A stretch of 64,000 nt of DNA. It comes from GH45 sp046704385 (GTDB lineage: Bacteria > Bacteroidota > Bacteroidia > Bacteroidales > SZUA-534). This document shows positions 44,514 through 54,594 of this stretch, in pieces (position 1 is the first letter of the stretch; each line of letters starts with the position of its first letter). A model generated the notes under the pieces. The model had not been told where the DNA came from. It did no database searches and saw nothing but the letters and a program-made list of their open reading frames with translations. Position numbers and translations under genes: made by a program. The stretch lies in NCBI GenBank assembly GCA_046704385.1, contig JBJKSB010000076.1:36443-100442 (forward strand). Direction: 5' to 3'.

Positions 44514-46181
44514 TCATTCAATGGAAATTTCCTGTGTATCCACACTCACATTCCCATTGCTATCAATTTTCTTTAACATCATAATATAATTGCCCTCAAC
44601 GTCGCCCGTATTAAACCGGATATCTCCCTGATGGTTTTTATCAAGAGCTTTCCAATACAAGGTATTTTTCATTAGTGGAATATTTACAGGCAAATTTTCC
44701 AACGAATCGGGTTTACTTTCGGTTTTAAACATTTTATAATCGAAAAACAAGCCCGATTTTGGCAGATTCATCCCGGCAAGGTCACCATCATTCGAAAAAA
44801 TATTTACGAGTCCACCATAGGTAACATCGCCCTGAATTACCGGCTTATTAAACACCTCAATGCTTTTTACCTTTAAAGGCGAAATTTTCAGTAATTCATC
44901 AATGTCATTAATTAAAACCCCGTCGAGCAATACCATTGGGGGATATACATTCAATTCACTATAAGGACCCAATACCTGGATAAAGTTCTTATCTTTCTGA
45001 TGCCGTACCCCGGCAAACGATATCAATTCGTAAAAATAATCTTCAAGATGTGGCATCTCAATATAGTCTGACAGCACGAGCTTTAAGGTAGGTTCAGTAT
45101 AGAAATCTCTCGCTTTCATTTCCTGGTAGTCCAAAGGAATATCCTTCCGGAATTTGCTATTAACCACACTTCGATATATTATTGATTTTAAGGTTTGTTT
45201 CTGCGCTTCTGAGATATTCATTGGAATAAAAGGCAGATTAACTTTTTCAGAACTAAAATCGTTGTCAACCAATAACTGATAATCTTTACCTGAATTATTC
45301 AGGTAGGAAATAAAAATCTTTTTATTACCCCAGTAATCCGGAAATGAGATAGCGAATTTTCCTGTAGAATCGGTAATGGCCGAACAGCCATAAATTGATC
45401 CGTCAAATATGCTTAAATAAATTTTGTAATCGGATACATCACTTCCCTTTTCACCTGCCAATTTACCCGATATGCTTAATCCGCGTGTTTCAGGAAGATA
45501 GTTGAAATTAAAATTCGAAACAGGATTTTTTGGAAGAATTTCAATGGTATCAAAGGTTTTGACATCTGAATTTACCAGGGAAAACAGATATGTTGATTGG
45601 TCATCTTTTTCCATAAGGTCCGATAGCTTTATATCCATATTCTGCCTCTTCTTCCAGTTTTTATTATTGAGCGGTTTTATAATACTTTCCAGTTGGGAAC
45701 TCACCGGTTTAACATCAAAGTCTGAGGTATAATTTTCAGGTGCCAGAATCACGGTATCCGTATAAAAATTCAAGATGGACACGGGTTTGTAACTATAAAA
45801 TAACGGACCGTAGTTACGCATCCATTTGGTATATGATTTCAGATAGTAATTTCCGGATAATATTTTTTCAGGAATGGTCAGAGTACCTTCAGCACCAACA
45901 TCTGAAAGCGGAAATTTATCCTGCAGCACAGGGGTTCCATCGTAGGCAATCAATTCAACATAAAGCACTTTGCTCCAGGCCGGATTTTTTAAATACTGTG
46001 GCGACAGGTTTTCAACAAAAAACTGAATTTTATCGTCTACCATATATAAATCACGATCGGTAAAAATCCGGAATTTTTCAATTAACTTTTTTTCGTCCAT
46101 CTTAATGGGCTGACTTTTGGCATTTTCAAATCGTCCAAAAAGAATCACTGCTAAAAAAACACTTAAAACTATCTGCTTCAT
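44514..46181 (-). CDS. MG2-type secreted protein with a barrel-less TonB-plug-like domain
   Basis: The start is the ATG at 46181 (555 residues); a TTG 21 bases upstream would overlap the previous gene and disturb the signal peptide MKQIVLSVFLAVILFG. The N-terminal part (about 35-130) has the macroglobulin-like IFTDRDLYMVDDKIQFFVEN and LSGNYYLKSYTKWM strands. Residues about 400-470 contain PMVLLDGVLINDIDEL ... IEVFNKPVI, the plug signature of TonB receptors, but no beta-barrel follows. Such MG2-plug proteins occur beside DUF4249 genes in Bacteroidota and may cap or gate a receptor. It follows the last DUF4249 by 8 bases. Confidence 0.75.
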   Translation of the reverse strand: MKQIVLSVFLAVILFGRFENAKSQPIKMDEKKLIEKFRIFTDRDLYMVDDKIQFFVENLSPQYLKNPAWSKVLYVELIAYDGTPVLQDKFPLSDVGAEGTLTIPEKILSGNYYLKSYTKWMRNYGPLFYSYKPVSILNFYTDTVILAPENYTSDFDVKPVSSQLESIIKPLNNKNWKKRQNMDIKLSDLMEKDDQSTYLFSLVNSDVKTFDTIEILPKNPVSNFNFNYLPETRGLSISGKLAGEKGSDVSDYKIYLSIFDGSIYGCSAITDSTGKFAISFPDYWGNKKIFISYLNNSGKDYQLLVDNDFSSEKVNLPFIPMNISEAQKQTLKSIIYRSVVNSKFRKDIPLDYQEMKARDFYTEPTLKLVLSDYIEMPHLEDYFYELISFAGVRHQKDKNFIQVLGPYSELNVYPPMVLLDGVLINDIDELLKISPLKVKSIEVFNKPVIQGDVTYGGLVNIFSNDGDLAGMNLPKSGLFFDYKMFKTESKPDSLENLPVNIPLMKNTLYWKALDKNHQGDIRFNTGDVEGNYIMMLKKIDSNGNVSVDTQEISIE

Positions 46182-46189
46182 ATTTGTAA

Positions 46190-47362
46190 TTATTTTTTCC
46201 AAAAATCAGGAGGATTCAATGAACCCCCATTTAACGTGCAATCAAAACAATAAGGTTCTCCGGTATACATGGCTGTATCTGTTAATATAAGATAAATAGG
46301 CCAGTCATAATACCGGGTAGCCCGAAGCAACCTGCCTTCGGTATATTGTGGAATACAAAAAATTCTTTCGTAATCAAAATCCTGAACCGGACCAAGGAAC
46401 AATCTTTTCTCCGAAACATCGGATACTCCAAAATAGCCCAGTACCTTTTGTTCCGGATTTGTAATGCATTTGATATTTCCTATCACCTGAGCCGGTTGTT
46501 TATCGAACAATCCTCCCGACTCCTGGTTATTTTGCTTAAGCTGTTCCCAGTAAAAATAAGCTTTTTCGGTTAACGACATTTGATCGACTAAAAGGCTGTA
46601 CCTGTAGTATAAACGTTGCGTTCTGTTCGAAACAAATTGCAACGGATATTTCAGATAAACATTTTCGTCAAGCTGTTTGGTGGAAGTTGAAAATACTTTT
46701 TTGACGGTTTCGGTATTATAGCAAACCGACCTTGAATAATCAGGCTCATCCAACGTTTCAATATGACCGGCATAATATGCAGTAATGGGCCAGGTAGCAT
46801 GAAATTCATAGGTCTCAGTTAATTTCCAGCGATAAAATCGGGAATAATTATCGTCGGCTTTTATATCCACATAAAACTGAAGACCGGTGTTTGAAACCAT
46901 AGAATTTACAATCTGGCTGTCTTTTTTTACTTCCCAATATACAGAATCAACGGGTGGGCATGGTGTCATAGCTTCATAATCAGACAAGTATTCCTTGCCA
47001 TTATCATTATTAAATATATGTACCCTGAATTGATTACCAACCACCAGGAATTCCTTTCCAATATGTCCTACGTATTTTCCGGCATAGGAATAATCCAGAA
47101 AAAACGGGAATTCATTTCCATCTATATCTTCAACCGTAATATCACAGTTTGCCAGTGGCTCTGCGGCCACATTATCGTAGGTATTTACAGACTGCGTCAG
47201 TTTAAATGTTTGTACCTCGGTATTGCTCATAATGGTTCCTTCAAAAACCAGTGCAGGTATAGTATCCATTTTATTGCCGATATCATATTTATCAATACAC
47301 GAGCTGAACATAATGAGTCCAATAAAAAGGTTTAGGTTAACTTTTTTTAAAATATTTGACAT
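46190..47362 (-). CDS. DUF4249 lipoprotein, tandem copy 4
   Basis: 390 residues, lipobox FSSC with Cys22. The conserved core runs from a NYSRFYRWKLTETYEF strand (about 170) to the C-terminal GEPYCFDCTLNGGSLNPPDFW. DUF4249 proteins are outer-membrane lipoproteins encoded with TonB receptors and are thought to be SusD-like capture partners, without proven ligand. Its nearest relative is the copy at 47399-48589: their central and C-terminal halves are almost identical in protein and very close in DNA (for example 46490-46590 against 47700-47800), while the first 150 residues differ more. Last of four tandem copies, 8 bases before the MG2/plug gene. Confidence 0.88.
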   Translation of the reverse strand: MSNILKKVNLNLFIGLIMFSSCIDKYDIGNKMDTIPALVFEGTIMSNTEVQTFKLTQSVNTYDNVAAEPLANCDITVEDIDGNEFPFFLDYSYAGKYVGHIGKEFLVVGNQFRVHIFNNDNGKEYLSDYEAMTPCPPVDSVYWEVKKDSQIVNSMVSNTGLQFYVDIKADDNYSRFYRWKLTETYEFHATWPITAYYAGHIETLDEPDYSRSVCYNTETVKKVFSTSTKQLDENVYLKYPLQFVSNRTQRLYYRYSLLVDQMSLTEKAYFYWEQLKQNNQESGGLFDKQPAQVIGNIKCITNPEQKVLGYFGVSDVSEKRLFLGPVQDFDYERIFCIPQYTEGRLLRATRYYDWPIYLILTDTAMYTGEPYCFDCTLNGGSLNPPDFWKK

Positions 47363-47398
47363 ACGTAATCACAAAATTCCAACATCACTATAAATAAT

Positions 47399-48589
47399 TT
47401 AATTATTCTCTTTCCAAAAATCAGGAGGATTTAATGAGCCTCCTTTTACTGTGCAATCAAAACAATAAGGCTCCCCGGTACTAAGGGCCGAATCCACAAT
47501 CGTAAGATAGATTGGCCAGTCATAGTACCTGGTATCCTGCAATAGCATGCCATCAATAAACTCCGGTACGCAAAAAATACGATTGTATTCAAAATCCCTC
47601 ACGGGACCAAGAAACAGTCTCTTCTCTTTAACATCAGATACTCCGAAAAAGCCGAGTACTTTTTGATCAGGATCTGTAATACATTTAATATTTCCTTTCA
47701 CCTGAGCCGGTTGCTTGTCGAACAATCCCCCCGACTCCTGGTTATTTTGCTTAAGCTGTTCCCAGTAAAAATAGGCTTTTTCGGTTAGCGACATCTGATC
47801 GACCAACAAACTGTACCGATAGTACAAACGTTGCGACCAGTTTGTAACAAACTGTAAAGGATATTTCAAATAGACATTTTCGTCAAGCTGTTTGGTTGAA
47901 GTTGAAAAAACCTTTTTCACTGTTTCTGTATTATAGCAAACTGACTTGGAATAATCAGGCTCATCTAATACAACATAATAACCTATATAATAAGATGTTA
48001 TGGGCCATGTTGTATGAAATTCATAGGTTTCAGTCAATTTCCAGCGATAGAATCGCGAATAATTATCATCGGCTTTAATATCCACATAAAATTGAAGACC
48101 GGTATATAAATTACTATAATTAACAATCTGGCTGTCTCTTTTAACCTCCCAATAAACTGAATCAACCGGCGGACACGGAGTCATTTCTTCATAATCGGAT
48201 AAATATTCCATATCATTTTCCCTGTTATAGATATGCACCCTGAATTGATTTCCTATAAACAAATATTCTTTCCCAATTCGCCCCAAATAATTTTCGGTAT
48301 GTGGATAATCCATAAAAAACGGGAATTCATTTCCATCCACATCTTCAACTATAATATCACAATTTGCAAGCGACTGTGGTGTTACATTATCAAAGTAATT
48401 TACAGACTGCGATAATGATAAGGTCTGCATTTCGGTATTACTCATAATAGTTCCTTCAAATACCAGTGTCGGGGTGGTATCAACATGTTTACCTAAATCA
48501 TATTTATCTATACACGAGCTGAACATAATGAGTATTATAAAACAGGTTTGGTTAGCTTTTAGTAAAATGTTCGACTCATTAAATCGCAT
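47399..48589 (-). CDS. DUF4249 lipoprotein, tandem copy 3
   Basis: 396 residues with lipobox FSSC (Cys26) and the family C-terminal signature GEPYCFDCTVKGGSLNPPDFW. It is the closest match of copy 4 and retains the same LFDKQPAQV-GNIKC and STSTKQLDENVYLKYPL blocks. The signal region (MRFNESNILLKANQTC...) differs from copy 4, so the shared stretch seems to start after the lipobox. It is separated from copy 4 by 36 bases and from copy 2 by 24. The most likely cell location is the outer face of the outer membrane; ligand unknown. Confidence 0.88.
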   Translation of the reverse strand: MRFNESNILLKANQTCFIILIMFSSCIDKYDLGKHVDTTPTLVFEGTIMSNTEMQTLSLSQSVNYFDNVTPQSLANCDIIVEDVDGNEFPFFMDYPHTENYLGRIGKEYLFIGNQFRVHIYNRENDMEYLSDYEEMTPCPPVDSVYWEVKRDSQIVNYSNLYTGLQFYVDIKADDNYSRFYRWKLTETYEFHTTWPITSYYIGYYVVLDEPDYSKSVCYNTETVKKVFSTSTKQLDENVYLKYPLQFVTNWSQRLYYRYSLLVDQMSLTEKAYFYWEQLKQNNQESGGLFDKQPAQVKGNIKCITDPDQKVLGFFGVSDVKEKRLFLGPVRDFEYNRIFCVPEFIDGMLLQDTRYYDWPIYLTIVDSALSTGEPYCFDCTVKGGSLNPPDFWKENN

Positions 48590-48613
48590 AATTCCATAAT
48601 CACCTTTAATAAC

Positions 48614-49816
48614 TTATTTTTTCTCCTTCCAGATATCCGGAAGTTCCAGTGTACCTCCCCGCAAGGTACAGTCAAAACAATAATGCTCCCCAACATAATA
48701 TCCATCCTTAATTCCTTCAGGCCTGGGAGTAAAATAATAGGGCCAGTCTTCGGGTATGGGATAGGCCAGGAACATACCGTCTAATTCATATTGCCCACAA
48801 AATATTTCACCCCAGGACATATTTTCAATATGCGGAACAAAAATTCTTTTTTGATTAACATCGGAAACCCCAAAATAACCCAAAACTTTTTCTTTTGGAT
48901 TGGTGACGCATTGTATATTTCCAAATATCTGATTAGGCTGTTTATCTGTTAATCCACCTGATTCCTGGCTGTTTTGTTTCAATTGTTCCCAATAATAATA
49001 AGCCTTTTCGGTAACCGACATTTGAGATACCAGCAAACTGTACCTGTAATAAAGCTTTTGAGTCCAGTTTGAAACAAATTGGAGCGGGTACCTCAAATAC
49101 ATATTTTCATCCAACTGTTTGGTTGATGTGGTGAACACCTGAGGAATATCGAGTGAATTATAACAAATAAATTTTGAATAGTCCGGCTTATCCAGCGTTA
49201 CCATATAACCAATCCAATAGGAAGTTACCGGCCAGGTTGAATGATATTCCCAGGTTTCGTTTAATTTCCATCGATAAAACCTTGAATAATTATCATTGGC
49301 TTTAATATCAACATAAAACTGAACACCGGTTTTTGTATCGCCTTTATTTACAAATTGAGTATCATTTTTGATTTCATAATAGACTGAATCGACCGGTGAA
49401 CATGGAGTCATCTCTTCATAGTCAGACAAATATTCCTTGTTATTATCCTGATTTAAAATATGCACCCGGAATTGATTTCCTATAACCAAATATTCTTTTC
49501 CCACATGTCCTTTATATATGCCTGCTTTACCATCTTCAAAAAACGGAAATTCATTCCCGTCAATATCTTCAACAGTTACATCACAGTTTGCTAGTGGCTT
49601 GGCTTCGGCATTATAAGCATTAAAATCCTGCGACAACGTTATAACCTGCTCCTCGGTATTGCTCATAATTGTTCCTTCAAACACCAAGCCTGGTGTTGAA
49701 TCAACCTGATCGCCAAGATTATATTTTTCAACGCACGAACTAAACATTATAAATCCAGCAAAAAGAATTTTGGTAATTATTGATAAAATATTCTGAATTT
49801 TTAATCTGATTCGCAT
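48614..49816 (-). CDS. DUF4249 lipoprotein, tandem copy 2
   Basis: 400 residues, lipobox FSSC (Cys28), C-terminal GEHYCFDCTLRGGTLELPDIW. It is intermediate: its N-terminal third (VFEGTIMSNTEEQVITLSQ, LANCDVTVEDIDGNEFPFF) is like copies 3 and 4, whereas its C-terminal third (PIPEDWPYYF, CFDC-LRGGTLE-PDIWKE) is like copy 1. That mosaic suggests recombination between tandem copies. It stands 25 bases from copy 1. Confidence 0.88.
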   Translation of the reverse strand: MRIRLKIQNILSIITKILFAGFIMFSSCVEKYNLGDQVDSTPGLVFEGTIMSNTEEQVITLSQDFNAYNAEAKPLANCDVTVEDIDGNEFPFFEDGKAGIYKGHVGKEYLVIGNQFRVHILNQDNNKEYLSDYEEMTPCSPVDSVYYEIKNDTQFVNKGDTKTGVQFYVDIKANDNYSRFYRWKLNETWEYHSTWPVTSYWIGYMVTLDKPDYSKFICYNSLDIPQVFTTSTKQLDENMYLRYPLQFVSNWTQKLYYRYSLLVSQMSVTEKAYYYWEQLKQNSQESGGLTDKQPNQIFGNIQCVTNPKEKVLGYFGVSDVNQKRIFVPHIENMSWGEIFCGQYELDGMFLAYPIPEDWPYYFTPRPEGIKDGYYVGEHYCFDCTLRGGTLELPDIWKEKK

Positions 49817-49841
49817 TATTCAACAATCCTCCTAATCTGCT

Positions 49842-51041
49842 CTATTTATTTTCTTTCCAAATATCAGGCACCTCTAAAGTACCTCCACGTAATAAACAAT
49901 CAAAACAATAATGATCACCAATATATAAACCATCTTCGGCCCCCTGGGGCTTTTTTACAAAATAATAAGGCCAGTCCTCAGGAATAGGATATACCAAAAA
50001 TCGGGGATCTAATAAAAAGGGCACACAAAATATCTGACCAAAGGTCAAACCCTCAACGTTTTGAACGAAAATTCTTTTTTGTTTAACATCAGAAGCTCCA
50101 AAATAACCCAGAACTTTTTCATCGGGATTTGATACACAATGAATGTTTCCAAATATCTGGCTCGGTTGTTTATCTGTAAGTAAGCTTGAACCGTTTAAAT
50201 TCTCCTTAAGTAATTCCCAGTAATAATAGCCTTTTTCCGTTAACGACATTTGAGTAACCAACAAACTATACCTGTAATACAGCCTTTGGTTTCCATTCGA
50301 AACAAATTGAAGCGGGTATCTTAAAAATAAGTTCTCGTCCAATTGTTTGGTTGATGTGGTAAATATTTCAGGAATATCTTCGGTTTTATAGCAAATTACC
50401 CTGGAAGAATCGGGCTTAGCATGCGTAACCATATGACCAATCCAATAAGAAGTTACCGGCCAGGTTGAATGATATTCGTAGGTTTCATTTAATTTCCACC
50501 GATAAAACCGGGAATAGTTATCGTCGGCTTTAATATCCACATAAAATTGCACACCGGTTTTTACTTCATTGGTTGTATTTACAAACTGGGTGTCGTTTTT
50601 TACTTCGTAATAAACGGAATCAACCGGTGGACAAGGGGTTATTTCTTCAAAATCCGACTGGTACTCTCTTCCATCATCAAGGGAAAAATGAAGCCGGAAC
50701 TTACTCCCAACCGTCATATATGCCCTTGAAATTATACCGTTATAAGTACCTGAAGCAGTGTCGTTCTCAAAAAACTGAAAAACATCGCCCATATCGTCTT
50801 CTATACTTACAGTGGCATTTTTAAGGGGGTATTCATCTTCACCATAAGCATTCACCGATTTTGAGAGTTTTATTGTTTGAAAATCAGTATTATTTACTAC
50901 TACTCCATCGAACACCACGGTAAAATCTTTATCTGAGTTTTTCATTAAATCAATTGGTTCAACACACGACTGTGATAATGTCATTAAAAAAAACAGTAAC
51001 CCAATAAATGCTGCTTTATATATTTTATATTTCCAATACAC
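49842..51041 (-). CDS. DUF4249 lipoprotein, tandem copy 1
   Basis: 399 residues. The frame starts with GTG at 51041; this start alone keeps a whole lipoprotein signal (Cys26 in LSQSC), the next ATG lying inside it. It has the most divergent N-terminal half (VFDGVVVNNTDFQTIKLSK, DDMGDVFQFFEND) but shares the core (NYSRFYRWKLNETYEYHSTWP) with copy 2. C-terminus GDHYCFDCLLRGGTLEVPDIW. First of the four copies, 54 bases after the TonB receptor, so it is probably that receptor's original partner and the others arose from it by duplication. Confidence 0.88.
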   Translation of the reverse strand: MYWKYKIYKAAFIGLLFFLMTLSQSCVEPIDLMKNSDKDFTVVFDGVVVNNTDFQTIKLSKSVNAYGEDEYPLKNATVSIEDDMGDVFQFFENDTASGTYNGIISRAYMTVGSKFRLHFSLDDGREYQSDFEEITPCPPVDSVYYEVKNDTQFVNTTNEVKTGVQFYVDIKADDNYSRFYRWKLNETYEYHSTWPVTSYWIGHMVTHAKPDSSRVICYKTEDIPEIFTTSTKQLDENLFLRYPLQFVSNGNQRLYYRYSLLVTQMSLTEKGYYYWELLKENLNGSSLLTDKQPSQIFGNIHCVSNPDEKVLGYFGASDVKQKRIFVQNVEGLTFGQIFCVPFLLDPRFLVYPIPEDWPYYFVKKPQGAEDGLYIGDHYCFDCLLRGGTLEVPDIWKENK

Positions 51042-51095
51042 TAACCGCCGTTTTATAAGTTTATTTCAGGTTTTTTCGAAGCAAATTCAAAAAGC

Positions 51096-53876
51096 TTATT
51101 CATCTGAATAATTACCCAGTTTAAAATTCCACGAAATTGTAAATATGGGTACACCGATAATGCTGTACTTATAACCTTCAATTTTGCCCTGGTTCGAAAT
51201 AAAATAAATTGAATACGGATTTTTGCGTCCGGTTAGGTTATAAATATTAAACATCCAGGTACTGTGTACCAATTTCTTGGCTTTTAAACTACCTTCGAGA
51301 GTCAGGGATAAATCCATCCTGAAATAATCGGGAATCCGGCCTGCATTACGTGCTGTGTAGTTCACAAACTTCATTCCTTCAATAGAGTAAATTGATTTTG
51401 GCAGCGTAATAGGACGGCCGGTACTGTAAGATATATTGGATGAAAAAATTATTCGTCGGGTAACTTTATAATTTCCGGTGAAATTGAAAACATTGGGTTT
51501 ATCGTAGTTAGAAAAATAAGTTTCACCATTGTTTATTTTGTCCCAATCGTGCACTCCGTCAACTTTTATTCTGGAATGCGAGTAGGTGTAACTTACCCAA
51601 CCGTTTACAGTTCCTTCATCTTTTGCTACCATAAACTCAATACCATAGGCATTTTGGCGGCCCTGTAAGGTTGAAATTTCAACATTGGGTTCATTTATAA
51701 AATCGGCACCATCTTTAAATTCCAAAATATTGTCGGTTCGTTTCACGTAACTCTCAACCGATGCGGTAACCCCAAGCGATACCAACGTTTGATAATATCC
51801 CAGTGAAGCCAACCGCGAGAATCCCGGCTTAATATGGTAATCAACCATTTTCCATTGATCTGATGGAGTTATGGCATACGAATTACTCAGTAAAAACATA
51901 TACTGACTCATCTCGTTATAGGCAAATTTTACCGAACTAAGAGCGCTGGTTTTATAATCGGCAGAAAGCCTTATCTCGGGTTTTGAATAATGACAGGTTA
52001 TTTGATTTACTCCAAAACTTAAGGTATCTTTTATATTATCAGCTATCACGGGCAAATCAGGAGTATACTCGTATACATCTTTGGGACCCAAACCCAGGAA
52101 TAATACATCACGAATTCCAAAATTTAATTTTAAACGTGAATTAACAGAGTAGGTATCTTCCAGGTAAATAGAGGATTCTAAACCGTGTTCCCTGCCCAAA
52201 TCGCGAACACTTCTGATAGATTGAAAACCATAAGGTTCAATGGTTCCCCGGTTTAAACTATAATTAATAGTTCCGGCACCAAAACCAATTTTATGCTTAT
52301 CGAAAGCATTCCAGGTAAAATTTGATTTTATTTCAGTATGATTTAATGCATAATCGTGTGAATATGCTTCTGTGGCATTATTTAAATCCTTATTTATAAA
52401 ATTGTAGTTTGAGTAAATTAAATGTAACCGGAATAACAGCTTATCGTTAATCTGATGGAAATAGTTTGCGCCCAGTCCCCGGTTGGCATAATCAATCTGG
52501 CTTAATCCGTTTAAATCAAAGTAGTCGTAGCTTTGATATACAAATAAATTAACACGGTTCTTTTCATCAATCTGATAATCAAGTGATGAAGCCAAATCAT
52601 AAAATTTAACACTACTGTTTTTTAACTGATCGTTGGGTAGCTTTTGCAAAATCCAGTCGGAATACGACGATCGGCCGCTAAGCACAAAAGAACATTTATC
52701 TTTAATAATCGGGCCTTCGAATTCCGCACTTGCCGAAATAGGACTAACGGAACCTGAACCATAAAATTTATGCTTATTCCCTTTACGTGTATCAATGGCA
52801 AAAACGCTCGACAAACGGCCTCCGTAATTTGGTGGTACATAGCCTTTATAAATAGAGAAATCATCAACAATGGCCGAATTAAACGATGAGAAAAAGCCAA
52901 AAACATGTGAGGTATTGTAGATGGGTACTTCATTTAAATAAAACAAATTCTGGTCGGCATTTCCTCCTCGTACGTTAATACCACCTGATCCCTCACTTAC
53001 ACTCACTATACCCGGAAGCATCTGCGATACTCTTACAATATCTTTTTCGCCCATCAGGGTAGGAATTTCCTTGATTGTATGGATACTAATCTTATCGAGG
53101 CCGGCCTGGCTTCCCCTAATCGCATAATTCTGATTGGCATTAACGGTTACCTCATCAATAGAATGTATCTCTTTATTCATCTTATAAACAAAACTTCCAT
53201 CGGAACGAACATCCAGTAAACATTTGGAATCAGCCATTCCAATACATCTGAATTCCGCTGAATATTTACCCACGGGAATTTTCATTGAAACATCACCATT
53301 TTCATTAGTTGCTGAACCATAGCCTATTTCACTTAAATAAATAGTTGCACCAATTAAAGGGTCGCCATTATCAGCTTCCAGTATTTTTCCATCTATATAA
53401 GCTTTTTTTCCTATCCTTTGTTTGTCAGTTCTGCCTACTGTTATAACTACAGTTTCCTGCGCTTTTCGGCCTTTCAGATATTTTGAAGAGGCACTACCTT
53501 CATTTAGGTCTTCATTCACAATATTTTCGTCCAGCTTTAAATTTTCTGACAGATTAACTTTAAATATTTTATTGTTTTTCTCTAGCAGTACAATCAAATC
53601 AGGTTCAATAAACAAATAATCATATGTAGTAAATCGTAAAGCATCATCCAATGCATCGTATAAATTGAGATGCTTTCCTGTTACAGAAATTTTAATATTC
53701 TGCAATAATGCGGAATCATAAAAAAACCTACAGGGCGTTTTTGTTTCTAACTGCTCAAGGAAAGAAGTTAACGAATAATTCGTGTAATCGCAGTCTACAA
53801 AAATTGAATCAGGTGTCTGAGCCTGAGAAAAATAAGCTGCCAGTAAGAAGCCGAGCGTAAAGAATAACCTGTTCAT
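51096..53876 (-). CDS. STN-domain TonB-dependent outer-membrane receptor
   Basis: The ATG at 53876 (926 residues, MNRLFFTLGFLLAAYFSQAQ signal) is preferred to one 15 bases upstream that would overlap the previous gene. Domains: an STN/secretin-like domain (about 25-105), a carboxypeptidase-like Ig domain (about 165-245, IGATIYLSEIGYG), a plug (about 250-370, GGINVRGGNADQNLFYLN) and a 22-strand barrel. It should import a TonB-energised ligand. STN domains usually signal to an anti-sigma FecR, but no FecR/sigma pair is adjacent. It is followed by four DUF4249 lipoproteins. Confidence 0.92.
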   Translation of the reverse strand: MNRLFFTLGFLLAAYFSQAQTPDSIFVDCDYTNYSLTSFLEQLETKTPCRFFYDSALLQNIKISVTGKHLNLYDALDDALRFTTYDYLFIEPDLIVLLEKNNKIFKVNLSENLKLDENIVNEDLNEGSASSKYLKGRKAQETVVITVGRTDKQRIGKKAYIDGKILEADNGDPLIGATIYLSEIGYGSATNENGDVSMKIPVGKYSAEFRCIGMADSKCLLDVRSDGSFVYKMNKEIHSIDEVTVNANQNYAIRGSQAGLDKISIHTIKEIPTLMGEKDIVRVSQMLPGIVSVSEGSGGINVRGGNADQNLFYLNEVPIYNTSHVFGFFSSFNSAIVDDFSIYKGYVPPNYGGRLSSVFAIDTRKGNKHKFYGSGSVSPISASAEFEGPIIKDKCSFVLSGRSSYSDWILQKLPNDQLKNSSVKFYDLASSLDYQIDEKNRVNLFVYQSYDYFDLNGLSQIDYANRGLGANYFHQINDKLLFRLHLIYSNYNFINKDLNNATEAYSHDYALNHTEIKSNFTWNAFDKHKIGFGAGTINYSLNRGTIEPYGFQSIRSVRDLGREHGLESSIYLEDTYSVNSRLKLNFGIRDVLFLGLGPKDVYEYTPDLPVIADNIKDTLSFGVNQITCHYSKPEIRLSADYKTSALSSVKFAYNEMSQYMFLLSNSYAITPSDQWKMVDYHIKPGFSRLASLGYYQTLVSLGVTASVESYVKRTDNILEFKDGADFINEPNVEISTLQGRQNAYGIEFMVAKDEGTVNGWVSYTYSHSRIKVDGVHDWDKINNGETYFSNYDKPNVFNFTGNYKVTRRIIFSSNISYSTGRPITLPKSIYSIEGMKFVNYTARNAGRIPDYFRMDLSLTLEGSLKAKKLVHSTWMFNIYNLTGRKNPYSIYFISNQGKIEGYKYSIIGVPIFTISWNFKLGNYSDE

Positions 53877-53880
53877 ATTT

Positions 53881-54594
53881 CTATAAAGCATTTAATTTAT
53901 CACACAAATTTAAAAATGTATCTCTGTCAAACTTTCTGAATTTTAAAGGTTGGGCTTTAATAAACTTTTTGGCACCATCCTTTAAATTATCCGGAAGTCT
54001 TTTTATAAAAGACTTTTTGCTTTTAAAAGAAACAGGCTCTCCATTTATTACAAGGTATCTTCTTGTTTGAAGATCGCCATAGGCATAACCGGTAACGGCA
54101 TTATTACTTATAAATCCATAACTTTTTGAAAAGGAAAAGATGCAATGCAACAAATCCTGGTTACCAACCATTTCAACAAAATCGCGGTTTATTGATTCGT
54201 TGTGATTTTTTGAATATAGACGATGGTCAATCTGAAACCAATCCACATCTTTATTCAAAAACACAATATGATCGATAGCCCCATAAACGTTGGTAAATTC
54301 AAGCACCAACCTATCATCGTAAACATTATAATTTAACAACAGGCTGTCATAAACCACACCATCCAAACTTATCGATCCCACTCCCGCCCCATCGGAAAAT
54401 AAAAAGGGATTGCCCAAATCGCATCTCCTTTCAGCTACATCTTTTTGCCCCGAATACAACCGGGTATCTTTACCATACTTACTGTCTAAAGTTTTATATA
54501 TATCATTGATATTTTGAGCAAAAATGTTTGCTGGAAGAAGGATCAATAAAATATAAAACAGAATTTTTGAGTTTCTTTGAAATATACTATACAT
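53881..54594 (-). CDS. Secreted hypothetical protein upstream of the STN receptor
   Basis: 237 residues with a signal peptide (cleavage near FAQN). It has a C-terminal basic region (KKFIKAQPLKFRKFDRDTF) and a strand-rich middle (DRLVLEFTNVYGAIDHIVF), but no family signature that I recognise. It ends 4 bases before the ATG of the TonB receptor, which argues for co-translation and a joint envelope role. The 224 bases upstream may hold the promoter of the STN receptor/DUF4249 part of the cluster. Confidence 0.6.
   Translation of the reverse strand: MYSIFQRNSKILFYILLILLPANIFAQNINDIYKTLDSKYGKDTRLYSGQKDVAERRCDLGNPFLFSDGAGVGSISLDGVVYDSLLLNYNVYDDRLVLEFTNVYGAIDHIVFLNKDVDWFQIDHRLYSKNHNESINRDFVEMVGNQDLLHCIFSFSKSYGFISNNAVTGYAYGDLQTRRYLVINGEPVSFKSKKSFIKRLPDNLKDGAKKFIKAQPLKFRKFDRDTFLNLCDKLNAL

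Noticed and set aside
46182..46202. Upstream TTG start for the MG2/plug gene
   Set aside because: It overlaps the preceding DUF4249 gene and puts extra residues before a good signal peptide.
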